Shown: piece after piece, positions 21,478 to 31,645 of the stretch
Position numbering within the stretch: the stretch's first letter is position 1
Layout: every line of letters begins with the position of its first letter
Source of the DNA: Argyresthia goedartella
Lineage: Eukaryota > Arthropoda > Insecta > Lepidoptera > Argyresthiidae
Direction of reading: 5' to 3'
Assembly: GCA_949825045.1 (NCBI GenBank)
Contig: OX463820.1
Span: 10,490,501 to 10,554,500 of the forward strand
DNA length: 64,000 nt
Notes under the pieces: generated by a model
What the model was told of the DNA's origin: nothing
Database searches by the model: none
Seen by the model: only the letters and a program-made list of their open reading frames with translations
Made by a program: the position numbers and the translations under genes

Positions 21478-22452
21478 TCATCCGTGGACTCTGAAACATG
21501 TATTCGTAATACATGTTTCAGAGTCATGACCTATCCTAGCACATCTCCTGCATTTAATTAATGGTTTGGGACACTCGCGAAATGTGTGGCCCCTTTCATT
21601 GCAATTAAAACAGATCAAAATACCACTACTACCTACTCTACTAAACAGGGAATTATTTGATGCTCTGTTAGATCCATTATAAAAATTAAAGTTATTTCGT
21701 CCCTTCGCTACGTCAGGGAAAATCTTGTTCGACTCTCGAGTATTACTGTGGGGATTTTGAGATACTAAGTAATTCAACAATTATTCTGGTTCCTGACACA
21801 TAAGTGCTTGTGCACCATTCCTTATCGATATATCAGTAATACCATATGTTATGCATTCTACAGCTTTCCTACCGTTAATTTTACAACGACTTAAGAGTGC
21901 TAACTTTTCATAAAAGTAATCCCTCAGATTTTCATTAGGCTTTGAAACTCTCGCCAACATTTCTTCAAGTAATTTACCGTGATTCTCATCGCTATGGAAA
22001 GCTTTCATTAATTGGCTTGCCATTCCTGCCAAGTATAGTTTACAGTAATAAGTGACTCGTACCACGGCTTGGCTAAACCCGTCAATTTTTGAAGTGCAAA
22101 GTGCATTGTCTGCCTATCGTCCCATCCATATATAGCTGCACATTCATTCACCTTCTTAAGCAAGTTCTACATTTTGAGTCTTATTATTTGGATCCAATTC
22201 CGGTATTACGTTAAGATGGTGATTAGACATGGATGCACATAAATTCTTATTCGATCCATCCCGTAACTTCGACAACATCTTCATTAAGTCGCGTGCCGTC
22301 AGTACGTCACCACCGCCAGAACGCCTGGACTCACTTGGTCTTTCATCTCCAGGTTCAGATAAAGAGCTGGATCTGGCACGCCGCCTGTGCGTCCGGCGAC
22401 GTCGCCTTTTCCTCTCGTCGTGATTAGACGCTTCACTTGCGTCTGACGTCAT
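21478..22452 (-). pseudogene. E1 gag
   Basis: Starts at 22452 with an arginine-rich N-terminus (KRRRRRTHRRRARSSS), then capsid-like segments at 22065-21781 (GMASQLMKAFHSDEN, KPNENLRDYFYEKL, INGRKAVECITYGI), then two CCHC zinc knuckles (CFNCNERGHTFREC and CRRCARIGHDSETC) near 21530-21605. It is split by at least two stops. A 39-bp inverted repeat at 21487-21525 adds an inverted copy of the second knuckle's end. Confidence 0.82.
21487..21525. repeat. 39-bp hairpin (18-bp arms) in E1 gag
   Basis: Arms gactctgaaacatgtatt and exact inverse complement, loop cgt. One arm encodes the native HDSETCI of the zinc knuckle; the other is an inverted duplicate. Confidence 0.92.
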
Positions 22453-22523
22453 GTTGACACTGTAATGATCATAGTATATTTAGTTTAGTTTCGCTTCTTA
22501 TTATGAACTGTATAGGTAGGTAC

Positions 22524-22852
22524 TGTAGTTCTTCTAACCACTAGACGTACACTACTTATTGATAAAGATGAAAACTGTTTAGTTTAGACTGTTCTGTTTT
22601 TATTTGATTTATAGTTATATACACTTTGTATAAAAGGGATCCACAACTGGCTCGATAGCCATTACTCTAATCCTCACTATATAATTTAGCTCAGTCGCTG
22701 GCCGAAGCCTATGGTGAAGTGTGTCACATTGACTTCCCACATCCAAGCCTCTTTCTTTTTAAAACTACAAAATAAGTAACAGTATCAAAGTGACACCCAC
22801 TCTAAAGAGGCCCGTATACAATATAATCGCATAAACAAATATCGAACTTACA
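22524..22852 (-). repeat. G2 3' LTR
   Basis: On the minus strand it starts TGTAAGTTCGATATTTG and ends near GAAGAACTACA. It is preceded (minus strand) by a strong polypurine tract, AAGGGAGGGGGGAATGAT (22870-22853). Confidence 0.75.
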
Positions 22853-22870
22853 ATCATTCCCCCCTCCCTT

Positions 22871-24085
22871 CAAAAAAAAAATCCAACGGAAAATTATATT
22901 TTTTCAAAGTTGCAACCCTAACTAAAAGTCTAAAATCTAAAATGACAACCCTATCTCATTTGACCTACTCAATTAAACATTAAATAACAAAACCAAACTA
23001 CACTTAAGGTGTAGGCTATGCACCTTAAAAAACTTAAATTATAACACCCTATGATCCCATCATACAATTACTCGCGGCTTAACACTAACCTACCTAACGC
23101 TAGAAAACTCTCTATTACAATACGAAGGCAAACAGCTGAATCTAGCTAAGATTTAGCTTCTCGAATAGTTATCATTCGACAAACTTTCTGACAATAAAAA
23201 CTAGCGAACCACTTATCAGACAACTATAATACCTCCGTTCCTAAAATTAACACAACTCGATCTTTGCATAAACAATTGTGAACTCTTTCCACCGAATGGA
23301 AATATTTCAAAAATTAACGCAGGCAAAGATCAAAAAAAAAAAATATCATTTTCAAATATAGGAAACGTCAACCATATTAACAGGATTAATCTTAAGAACC
23401 GTATTACTAAGCCACAGCCTAAGAATGAGTTCATTAAAATTCGTTCCAATAATACGATGAAATCAACTAGCTTTAAAATCGATACTACTACATATAAATA
23501 TCTCAACTAATCCATTGGAATTCAGTAAACTATCTTTTACTATTAACAGTTTAAGATAATCGCCGTGAGTTGCAACCAATTACCCAAGTTAAGACACTAC
23601 AAAGAATCTCGAATATGTATCGAATACCCGAGTTATCCCACATCAGAAATTACTTTCATTGAGAAACCTTCGTTACCAACTTTACGACCAACCCATACTC
23701 TCCCCTTACCAAATCATCCCAACTCTATACTTTAAGAACGCGGAAACCAAAACAGAACCCTATGACGAATAGCTATTGCCTCTTCATACTACTCTCAAAG
23801 ATAAAACCAGGCGATCGGTTCAAACAATTATTCGAACTGTCGTTTATAAAAGTTTCTACATAAATATAAAGGTTATCTACCACGGAAATCTAGTATGTTA
23901 CAGATATTTCTTGGGTCTTTGGTGTACGGTCCTCATCAGACATCATAGTTCAGCAGCAACATGAAAAGAAACACCGTTTAATAACCAATTCATAACACTA
24001 CCGCATACACAAACCACAAACCATCAACCGGCATAAAATTGTATTATACTCCTAATGTATAATTATTTAATATCAGACGAACTCC
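22871..24085 (-). other. G2 region between integrase and 3' LTR, no gene seen
   Basis: About 1.2 kb of AT-rich DNA downstream of the integrase. In an env-bearing gypsy this is where env would sit, but I see no signal peptide, cysteine pattern or open frame longer than about 60 codons. It is either a decayed third gene or a long 3' UTR. Confidence 0.5.
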
Positions 24086-24474
24086 TCAACGCAGCACAAA
24101 GGGTTTTAAACGATTTGTGTTAACAATGACGCCCCGTGACCGTGAGTTTAGACGACGAATCAGCACATTAGACCTCCCAACGATCTCAATGACCTTGTAT
24201 GGTCCTCGATACAGACGTGCCAACTTTATACATCTTCCCGTTATCCTAATGATCGATCCACCACTGAGCACCATTGCCTTTGATTACTACCTAAATATTT
24301 GGATAACATCAAAGTTAACGTTCTATTCATTCGTTCTACCAAACCGTTGCTCTGTTTAGTGTTTCCCATATATTAAATGACGCGCTCGAGTAACTCGCAA
24401 AATAGCCGAGTGGCCTCCCGGGCTATTGAGAAAATTAATTTCACCCGCAGGTCAGTCTTAAAATTTTAAAAATA
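24086..24474 (-). pseudogene. G2 integrase C-terminal remnant
   Basis: NGLVERMNRTL near 24320-24350 keeps the Glu of the DDE triad, and RLYRGPYKVIEIVGRSNVLI and TNRLKPFVLR form the C-terminal GPY/F-type domain. The two Asp-bearing segments between the zinc domain and this point are deleted. Confidence 0.75.
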
Positions 24475-25151
24475 TTACCTACCTAATTTCCTTTCTTGAC
24501 ACGGCACGCACGAAGCTATATAACGCTCTATCTCCTTATCGGCTTTCGGCATGAAATATTTCGACCGAAACCTCTTCAACGTCTTTGCGAGACCCAAATG
24601 ACCTCCTGTCCAAGCCTCATCATGTAATTCGTTCATTACATTTTGAAACAAAGACCTAGGCAATACTAATACCTCCCTAATTTCTCCATCTCTACGTACG
24701 CTTTTATATAATAAATTATTTCTCAAACAAAAACCGCTACGCCGCGCTTTCGGACGTTCGCTCAACCGCGCTAACCATCTACTACAAAATGAATCGTTCT
24801 CTTGATCTGCCTGTAACGACTCTAAATTAATACTAAAAACTTCCAAACCATCATCATCAGGTTCAGAACGAGATGAAGACTGAATTCCTTCTGTTTCCCG
24901 TTTCCCTTCTTCCATTAGCGGATTCCTACTCAAAAAATCTGCCACTACATTGCTTTTCCCCGAGCAATGAACTATCTCGAAATCCCATTCTTGTATCGCT
25001 AACGCCCATCGCGCTAACCTACCAGACATATCTTTTTTCAACTGTAGCCAACATAACGCGCTATGGTCTGTAACAACAGGAAAATACGATCCCCAAAGAT
25101 AATGCCTATAATGCCTTAACTCCCATACTAACCCCAGACACTCCTTCTCCC
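24475..25151 (-). pseudogene. G2 RNase H and integrase zinc domain
   Basis: Starts abruptly inside RNase H: REKECLGLVWELRHYRHYLW, VVTDHSALCWL, GKSNVVADFLSRN. Then an integrase HHCC domain (ELHDEAWTGGH to CVPC). The open frame runs on from LTR sequence (about 15 residues encoded by the LTR), an artefact of the deletion that fused LTR to pol. Confidence 0.85.
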
Positions 25152-25404
25152 TATTTGATTTATAGTTATATACACTTTGTATAAAAGGGATCCACAACTG
25201 GCTCGATAGCCATTACTCTAATCCTCACTATATAATTTAGCTCAGTCGCTGGCCGAAGCCTATAGTGAAGTGTGTCACATTGACTTCCCACATCCAAGCC
25301 TCTTTCTTTTCAAAACTACAAAATAAGTAACAGTGTCAAAGTGACACCCACTCTAAAGACGCCCGTATACAATATAATCGCATAAACAAATATCGAACCT
25401 TACC
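25152..25404 (-). repeat. G2 5' LTR remnant
   Basis: Matches 22601-22852. The last roughly 75 bases of the LTR (minus-strand 3' end) are missing because the internal deletion begins within the LTR. Confidence 0.78.
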
Positions 25405-25554
25405 GTACCTTTATTAAATTTGCTCTAAACTAATCTTTTAGATAAGTAACTGTTACACAATATTTTATCATGTAATTCCAGCATAATAAATAATGACGTT
25501 ACTCGGACGTATCTTACTTGTACTCATGAATTATTAAGAACACATATATGGTTT

Positions 25555-26240
25555 GTAATTAATACCACCCACATGTGGTCTTTTATTCTCAAAAACACAC
25601 CTACATAACTTATAAATCGTGAATAAAATCATCATAATATCTGAGTCAAGCACACCTACATGGCTCAATAAAATTGTCATCTTATATCTAAGTCAAGCAC
25701 ACCTACATGGCTCGTAGTAAAGACACACTTACGTTGTGTTTTGTAAGCATGAGCACACCTACATGGCTCAGTAAAATTGTCATCTAATATCTGAGTCGAG
25801 CACACCTACATGGTAATTTGTTCGCCTGAGCACACCTACATGGCTCTCGTCATCTAATATCTGAGTCGAGCACACCTACATGGCTGGTGGTAAAGACACA
25901 CCTACGTGATATTTTGATAGCATGAGCACACCTACATGGCTCAGTAAAATTGTCATCTAATATCTGAGTCGAGCACACCTACATTGCTGGTGGTAAAGAC
26001 ACACCTACGTGGTATTTTGTTAGCATGAGCGAGCACACCTACATGGCTCAGTAAAATTGTCATCTAATATCTGAGTCAAGCACACCTATATGGCTCGTCA
26101 TAAAGACACACCTAAATGGTCTTTGGTTCGCCTGAGCACACCTACATGGCTCTTGTCATCTAATATCTTAGTCGAGCACACCTATATGGCTCGTGGTAAA
26201 GACACACCTACATGGTCTTTTATTCGCATGAGCTATGAGG
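25555..26240 (-). repeat. Array of about 18 CACACCTACATGG-type motifs in the E1 leader
   Basis: A core of cacacctacatgg, usually as gagCACACCTACATGGctc, recurs about 18 times at spacings of roughly 20-50 bases. Two or three spacer types alternate (one with agtaaaattgtcatctaata, one with gtggtaaagaca, one with tattttgttagcatga), giving a higher-order unit of about 115 bp. Many copies have GAGC/GCTC ends, so each is a small dyad. In E1 orientation the site reads GAGCCATGTAGGTGTGCTC. The array sits between 5' LTR and gag. It is not a CRISPR array: spacers are repeated and variable in length. Confidence 0.88.
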
Positions 26241-26269
26241 GGTCTCAGAAAAATATACTATTTATATCA

Positions 26270-27600
26270 TACTCCCCATTCAGTCAAAAAAGTATCGGGA
26301 ATGGATAAGTTGTCTATGGTTCCCAATTAAAATTTTTGTTTATTTTTTTGCTGTTTCGTTGGCACACCTGTTTTCCATTTTGGCGCGGATTTTGAGTTGC
26401 ATCTGTTGTTTATATTTATTATAGTGCTGTTTTTAGTTAGATCATATCTAGTGTGTACTGCGAATTTCACTATGGACAAAAATATCGAACAAAGAGTTTG
26501 TCTTAAATTTTGCATCGCCAACGGAATTTCGTGTTCGGAGTCACTGAAAATGTTACAGAAGGCTTACGGTGAATCGACTTTATCAAAAACACGTGCTTAT
26601 GAGTGGTACAAAACGTTTAAAAGCGGTCGAGATGTGATGGAAGATTTGCCTCGCTCTGGTAGGCCATCAACATCTTCAACTGAAGTTAACGTCGCAAAAG
26701 TGAAGGAATTAGTGACTGAACATCCTCATTCAAATTTGAGAGAGATAGCCGCTGTACTTTCTGTGTCTCACGAGTCCATCCGCACCATTTTAAATAATCA
26801 CTTGGGTATGAAACATGTTGCTGCTCGGCTGGTCCCAAAAGACCTGAATTTTCTCCAAAAACTCAATCACATAAGAGTCGCTGAGGACATGCTAGAATGA
26901 GTCAATACCGACCCAACATTCTTGAAACGCATTGTTACTGGTGACAAGACGTGGGTTTACGAGTTTGACATGCAAACTAGTCAACAGGCTTCGGAGTGGC
27001 GCCTCCCAACTGAACCGAAACCGAAAAAGCCACGCCAAAGTCGATCAAAAGTTAAAAGTCATGTTGACTGTTTTCTTTGACTATCGAGGTGTTGTGCACT
27101 CGGAGTTCTTGCCGGAAGGTGAAACGATAAATAAAGAATATTATTTGAGCGTAATGCAGCGTTTAAGAGAGCAAATTCGGCGAAAAAGGACAGATTTGTG
27201 GAAAGAAAATTCTTGGATTTTGCATCACGATAATGCGCCTTCGCACAAGGCCATAATTGTAAACGAATTTTTGACCAAAAACTCAACAAATACTATCGAG
27301 CAACCACCTTATTCACCAGATATGGCTCCAGCCGACTTCTTCCTTTTTCCTAAACTCAAACAACCACTTCGTGGCACACGTTTTCATTCGGTAGAAGACA
27401 TAAAGGAGAATTCGCGACGAGAACTGAACTCAATTCCGGAAAAAGCGTTTAAAAAATGTTTTGATGATTGAACTATTCGTTGGCGTAAGTGTATCGTTTC
27501 TGAAGGAGCATACTTTGAAGGCGATAAAATAAATTTAGATGAATAACTAACATTTTGTGTATTATTGATCTTTTCCCGGTACTTTCTTGACAGAGTAGTA
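26270..27600 (+). mobile_element. mariner-type DNA transposon (DD34D), defective
   Basis: About 1.33 kb with imperfect terminal inverted repeats: left TACTCCCCATTCAGTCAAAA, right (inverse complement) TACTCTGTCAAGAAAGTACC, sharing the inner AAAGTAxCGGGAA. TA lies at both ends. It encodes a broken mariner transposase. It inserted between the motif array and the E1 5' LTR. Confidence 0.88.
26472..27546 (+). pseudogene. mariner transposase, three lesions
   Basis: ATG 26472 gives an N-terminal helix-turn-helix part (VCLKFCIANGISCSESLKML, SRSGRPSTSS-like LPRSGRPSTS, SVSHESIRTILNNHLGM). Catalytic motifs: TGDKTWVYEF (first Asp), WILHHDNAPSHKA (second) and YSPDMAPADFFLF (third), with 34 residues between the last two, i.e. 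DD34D. Lesions: TGA 26898-26900, a frameshift at about 27040-27060, and TGA 27469-27471 in place of a probable tryptophan codon. The true C-terminus is at TAA 27544-27546. Confidence 0.9.
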
Positions 27601-27896
27601 TCTCTTATTCCACATTGTACAACATGTAACTTTTTATTTTCACAAAATCGTATTATTTAAAGCTAATTTAGCTGCCTAAACAAGCAAGCTACGTGGCGAA
27701 GCGTTTATTTTAAACAAGTATAAGCCCTAGAGGGTATTGCACGAATTTATTGTTATTCAAACATAATAGCTACGATAGGAATGCAGCAAATTAGGTGAAA
27801 CCAACGTATATCTGAAGTACAAGCATTAGTAAAGAAGATAATTACTCACCAGTAAGAATGACTACAACGTAGATTTTTCTGCCACTTCTGATTTAG
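27601..27896. other. E1 leader, no gene seen
   Basis: AT-rich DNA between mariner and a LINE tail. I see no reading frame, repeat or hairpin of note. Presumed E1 leader by position. Confidence 0.4.
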
Positions 27897-28265
27897 AAAG
27901 AAAGAAAGAAAGAATATCAATTTATTCGGACTACGCCATAACACACACAATATAATATACACGATAATTATGAGAGGACAAGAAAAAAAGTGAAACATAC
28001 AATTGAAGGAGAAAGTAATAACAACCAATATCGCAGACAATAATATACACACGCGTCACAAAAGTAAAAGTACATACCACACAGTAACTTATATGTATAG
28101 TACATACACAAGACAACAAGAAATAAATAAAAGCAAAATACAATTTTGTAGCGACGAGTAGACAGTAACGTCGTGAAGTGTGTGCCTAGGCGGCGAATAG
28201 GTTCCGACTCAGCATGTGCCACAGAACCTGCAAGAGGTCCTGCAACGCTGGTATTCTGTCGGCAC
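27897..28265 (-). mobile_element. 3' end of a minus-strand retroposon with CTTT-repeat tail
   Basis: On the minus strand it runs from ggtgccgacagaatacc through CGGAATAAATTGATATTC to (TTTC)n at 27897-27912. AATAAA followed by a simple-repeat tail is the layout of a LINE or SINE 3' end. No coding part remains. The family was not identified. Confidence 0.5.
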
Positions 28266-28375
28266 CTTATCAAGGAGGAGAAGATAAAGGGTGGGTGTTA
28301 ATAAACTACTTTTTATTAAAACTGCATATATAATTGATATGAAAATAAATAAACTATAGGAAAAAAGAAGAAAGA

Positions 28376-29020
28376 TTTACTAAAGAATAATACACAAGAT
28401 AACTTTACTTTTCTTTTTAATATGATTTCACAATATGTACTTTTAATTATCCACGAACTCACGACCACTGCTGAAGTATGAATGCCAGTTTAATTCCCTA
28501 GACTTTTTCTCCTGCCATTCGTTTCCCGCTCAAAAGTAACTTCCTTTTGCCACTTTGTTGGAGCCAATGTTGAACTCAAGCAACTTCCGTTTCCTTTTAC
28601 AGAATTAATATTTTAATCATTGCTCTCAAGACAACATCCGTTTTTATAAATAAATATTTTATGTTCCACAGTCAAATAAAAACTAAATTATGTTCAACTC
28701 AAGCAACTTCCGTTTCCTTATATAGAAATTATATTTTATTCATTGCACGCAAGATAACTTTCGTTTGTATAAATAAATATTCTATATTCCACCGGAAACA
28801 GTCAAATAAAAATTCAATGAATATTTTTCTCACAGCAAAAACCGGTTGGTGTCAAATTTACATTTTAAACAACGCATATCATCATATTTCATAACAGGAA
28901 ATAACAAAAAGTAGATTAACATGTTAAAATACAACACGATATCGATCACTAGTGCGACAATAAATAAAAATAATCTCCTAACTATCACAAAAATCTAAAC
29001 ATATATCACAAATCACGACA
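28376..29020 (-). repeat. E1 gypsy 5' LTR (right copy)
   Basis: Matches the split left LTR (8587-8617 plus 17738-18308). Its minus-strand start is TGTCGTGAT at 29020. It is followed by target duplication CAAC at 29021-29024 and then by LINE L0. The minus-strand end could instead lie at about 28296 (TGTTAATAAAC on the plus strand); the left copy favours 28376. Confidence 0.7.
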
Positions 29021-29609
29021 CAACGAATAATAACTTAATTCAAATCATTTAATTTATGTCATGTATTTCTAGCCCACTAGAATAACGGGTAACAGCCAAA
29101 CTTGCTTAGATAATGTTATTTATGACTGCTTTCACAAGTAAAAATGTAATTAACTGCTTACCCTCCGATTAAAGCGGTCAAACAGTTTCATTCCGAATTG
29201 CTATTAAGAATAATACTGATAAATCATTTAATAGGCCTATTATATCACACAGACTAGAGACGTATACGAAAAACTTAGGTATAAATTTACCAGTACCGGA
29301 TTTTAATGAACAGAACCCAAAAAAAAACTACTCAGACTTCTTCAACTTTATTCAAACAGAATTCAATAAAGTTTTTAAATTATAGAAAGTCAGTGACTGC
29401 AACGGTGGGCAACGTGTGGAATTCATAAAAGTAGTATCTTGTATGACCTTTAAGAACAAAATATCTACAACTTTGATAGAAAAATTCATGACTTTGTTAA
29501 TTAAAATCTCCTAAACTTTCAAGTTGGTTTAAATAACTGCAAAAACTTTACTTATTAATACAAAAATACAAAATTCCAATTTTAGAAACAAAACAGTTTG
29601 GCAAATAAT
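29021..29609 (+). pseudogene. LINE L0, second piece: end of endonuclease and linker
   Basis: Resumes where 3352 stopped. It matches the minus-strand sibling at 31800-32430 base for base with moderate divergence (shared tracts ttcaaatcatttaattta, gtaattaactgcttaccc). It encodes the linker before RT (PVPDFNEQNP-like, then KTVWQII at 29590-29609) with several frameshifts, and is cut at 29609 by the second LINE insertion. Confidence 0.8.
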
Positions 29610-29996
29610 AAAGTCAAAGTCAAAGTCAAAGTCAAAGTCAAAGTCAAAGTCAAAGTCAAAGTCAAAGTCAAAGTCAAAGTCAAAGTCAAAGTCAAAGTCA
29701 AAGTCAAAGTCAAAGTCAAAGTCAAAGTCAAAGTCAAAGTCAAAGTCAAAGTCGAAGTCGAAGTCGAAGTCGAAGTCGAAGTCAAAGTCAAAGTCAAAGT
29801 CGAAGTCAAAGTCAAAGTCAAAGTCAAAGTCAAAGTCAAAGTCAAAGTCAAAGTCAAAGTCAAAGTCAAAGTCAAAGTCAAAGTCAAAGTCAAAGTCAAA
29901 GTCAAAGTCAAAGCCAAAGCCAAAGCCAGAGTCAGAGTCAAAGTCAAAGTCAAAGTCAAAGTCAAAGTCAAAGTCAAAGTTAAAGTCAAAGTCAAA
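29610..29996. repeat. (AAAGTC)n array, about 64 units
   Basis: 387 bp of hexanucleotide repeat, with a run of six GAAGTC variants near 29752-29785 and AAAGCC/AGAGTC variants near 29920. It is the tail of the minus-strand LINE next to it: a related plus-strand copy ends at 41240-41275 in ttgacattgactttgactt, the same motif in a few units. Long frames through it on either strand (KVKV..., TLTL...) are artefacts. Confidence 0.92.
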
Positions 29997-30088
29997 AGTA
30001 TTACTGTACTATTACTTACATATACTTAGCAAACTTCATTTTTTGCCTCTTCTCTACATTGGACCACTGTGGGAGAAGAAGGGCGTAG

Positions 30089-30090
30089 AA

Positions 30091-30128
<38 letters not shown>
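30089..30128. repeat. (CTTA)n microsatellite in L1 3' UTR
   Basis: About ten CTTA units replace the sequence present in the sibling copy at 58900 (gaaactcccacagattgatt), an expansion within the LINE 3' UTR. Confidence 0.9.
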
Positions 30129-30129
<1 letters not shown>

Positions 30130-30244
30130 GATTGATTTTTAGATCTCTTTTAAAGATAACTAATTTTTTTTTATTTTTTTTTAATAAGCAGGAAATAGTA
30201 AATAATTACAAATTTATTAACAGCGAGGTCTGTGTTGAACTAGA

Positions 30245-31640
30245 TTAACCCCATACAGTCCTGTCATTTAAGTAATCTCGAACATAGTAATACCCTTTTT
30301 TCGACAAAGTCGCTTTAACATGCTTTTTAAATTGCTCAAATAGCAATTTCAAAATCTCCAGAGGTATCTTATTATAGTAGAGAATGCACTGACCCTTGAA
30401 AGAATTGCTAACCTTCGCGAGTCTTAATCGGGGCGCACACAGTCTGTAATTATTTCTTAGGTTAACATTGCAGCTATCGCTAAGTTTGGTAAATGTTGTA
30501 AGGTTCTTGCGTACATACATTATATTTTCGAAAATAAATTGACTAGCTACAGTTAGTATGTCAATTTCTTTAAAAAGCTCTCTTAAGGAGTCTGTTTGTT
30601 TTAAATTACAAATTGCTCGAATAGCTCTTTTCTGTAAAATAAAAATAGTTTGAATATCCGCTGCTTTCCCCCACAACAAGATAACATAGGACATGACACT
30701 ATGAAAGTAACTAAAATATACTAGCCTAGATGAAGCCAAATCCGTGCTTTGCCTAATGTTCCTAACAGCGTAAGCCGCAGAACTTAATTTACCAGCTAAT
30801 TTATCTATGTGGGGTCCCCACTGCAATTTGCTATCAATGGTTATTAAACACAATGGTTGTTTAACACTATGTCAGTAAATTTCTCCACCGTGAAAGGCAG
30901 GTCGTTAATATATACCAGGAATAAGAAAGGGCCTAATATAGAACCTTGTGGGACACCAATTTTTACACCCGATCCATTAGATTTAACGCCGTTTACTTCT
31001 GCCTTTTGAATTATATTGCTTAGGTATGATCTTAGTATATCCAACGCTTTATTTCTAACTCCGTAATGATTTCATTTAATTATAAGCGTATTATGATCAA
31101 CACAACCAAACGCCTTCGACAGGTCGCAAAAAACTTCGATAGCATCCTGTGCGGCCTCCCATGCAGAATAAATATGAGATATAAGGGTAATACCTGCATC
31201 CGTAGTCGATTTACCCCTAGTGAAACCGTATTGTTTGGCGTGGAGTTATTTTGTACGGTTGGAGTGTGAGAGCATTTGATTGAGTAAAATCTTTTCAAAT
31301 ATTTTACTTAGTGTTGGAAGAACAGATATTGGTCTGAAATTTGGAGGATCACCCTTATCTCCTGACTTGAACAGAGGTATCAGTTTACTGTGTTTCATGA
31401 GGTCTGGGAAAGCCCCATCGTCAACACATTTATTGAATATATAAGTTAAGTGTGGGGCTATAACTAGAATTACTGAACCAATGACTTTGACTGATATACC
31501 CCACAGGTCTTCCGTATTTTTTAGGTTAAGTAAATTAAACGTTTTATTTAAACATTTAAAAAATATACATGATGAAATTTTAAATATACATTACTGACGC
31601 TAGTGTTATTTTTTAATAAAGTCTCTGCTTCATATGGAGA
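30245..31640 (-). pseudogene. L1 reverse transcriptase, catalytic part deleted
   Basis: RT landmarks in several frames: FKSGDKGDPPNFRPISVLPT near 31310-31380, SKAF-type motif near 31110-31130, GVPQGSILGPFLFLVYINDL at 30890-30960, then a jump to TIDSKLQWGPHIDKLAGKLS at 30840. The roughly 100 residues between, which should hold the YADD/FADD centre, are missing. The C-terminal 200 residues (to TVWG and TAA at 30245) are open. Confidence 0.82.
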
Positions 31641-31645
31641 TCAAT

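Larger units (their letters stand above)
22524..25404 (-). mobile_element. Ty3/gypsy element G2 (minus strand), internally deleted
   Basis: Left LTR (22524-22852) and right LTR remnant (25152-25404) match over about 250 bp with some five differences. GTAC is repeated at 22520-22523 and 25405-25408 as target duplication in the E1 leader. Gag, protease and RT are absent: a deletion joins the right LTR at 25152 directly to mid RNase H. The integrase core is also largely missing. It is a relic that could not have moved on its own. Confidence 0.8.
17738..29020 (-). mobile_element. Ty3/gypsy LTR element E1 (minus strand), host of the nested insertions
   Basis: Reading leftwards from 29020: 5' LTR (29020-28376), a long leader, gag (22452-21478), protease, RT, part of RNase H, integrase (to 18374), 3' LTR (18308-17738 plus 8617-8587). 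The target duplication CAAC flanks it (3349-3352 and 29021-29024) inside LINE L0. G3 and BEL inserted at or in its left LTR; G2, a mariner and a LINE tail inserted in its leader. The integrase and RT sequence and the gag with two CCHC knuckles suggest the mdg3/micropia side of Ty3/gypsy; that placement is tentative. Confidence 0.75.

Noticed and set aside
23776..23964. 62-codon frame in the G2 post-integrase region as a possible env piece
   Set aside because: It is on the strand opposite to G2 and has no env-like features.
25152..25197. Apparent N-terminus (MWIPFIQSVYNYK) of the G2 RNase H frame
   Set aside because: Encoded by the LTR and joined to pol by a deletion; not a natural start.
25555..26240. 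CRISPR-like array of short repeats with spacers
   Set aside because: Spacers are themselves repeated, of uneven length, and the context is an insect gypsy leader; no cas genes are possible here.
26397..26471. Upstream extension of the mariner transposase frame
   Set aside because: No ATG, hydrophobic low-complexity reading of the 5' UTR; the family start is ATG 26472.
29582..30029. Long frames coding for KVKV... and TLTL... repeats on both strands
   Set aside because: They are readings of a hexanucleotide microsatellite; six is a multiple of three, so frames stay open by arithmetic.
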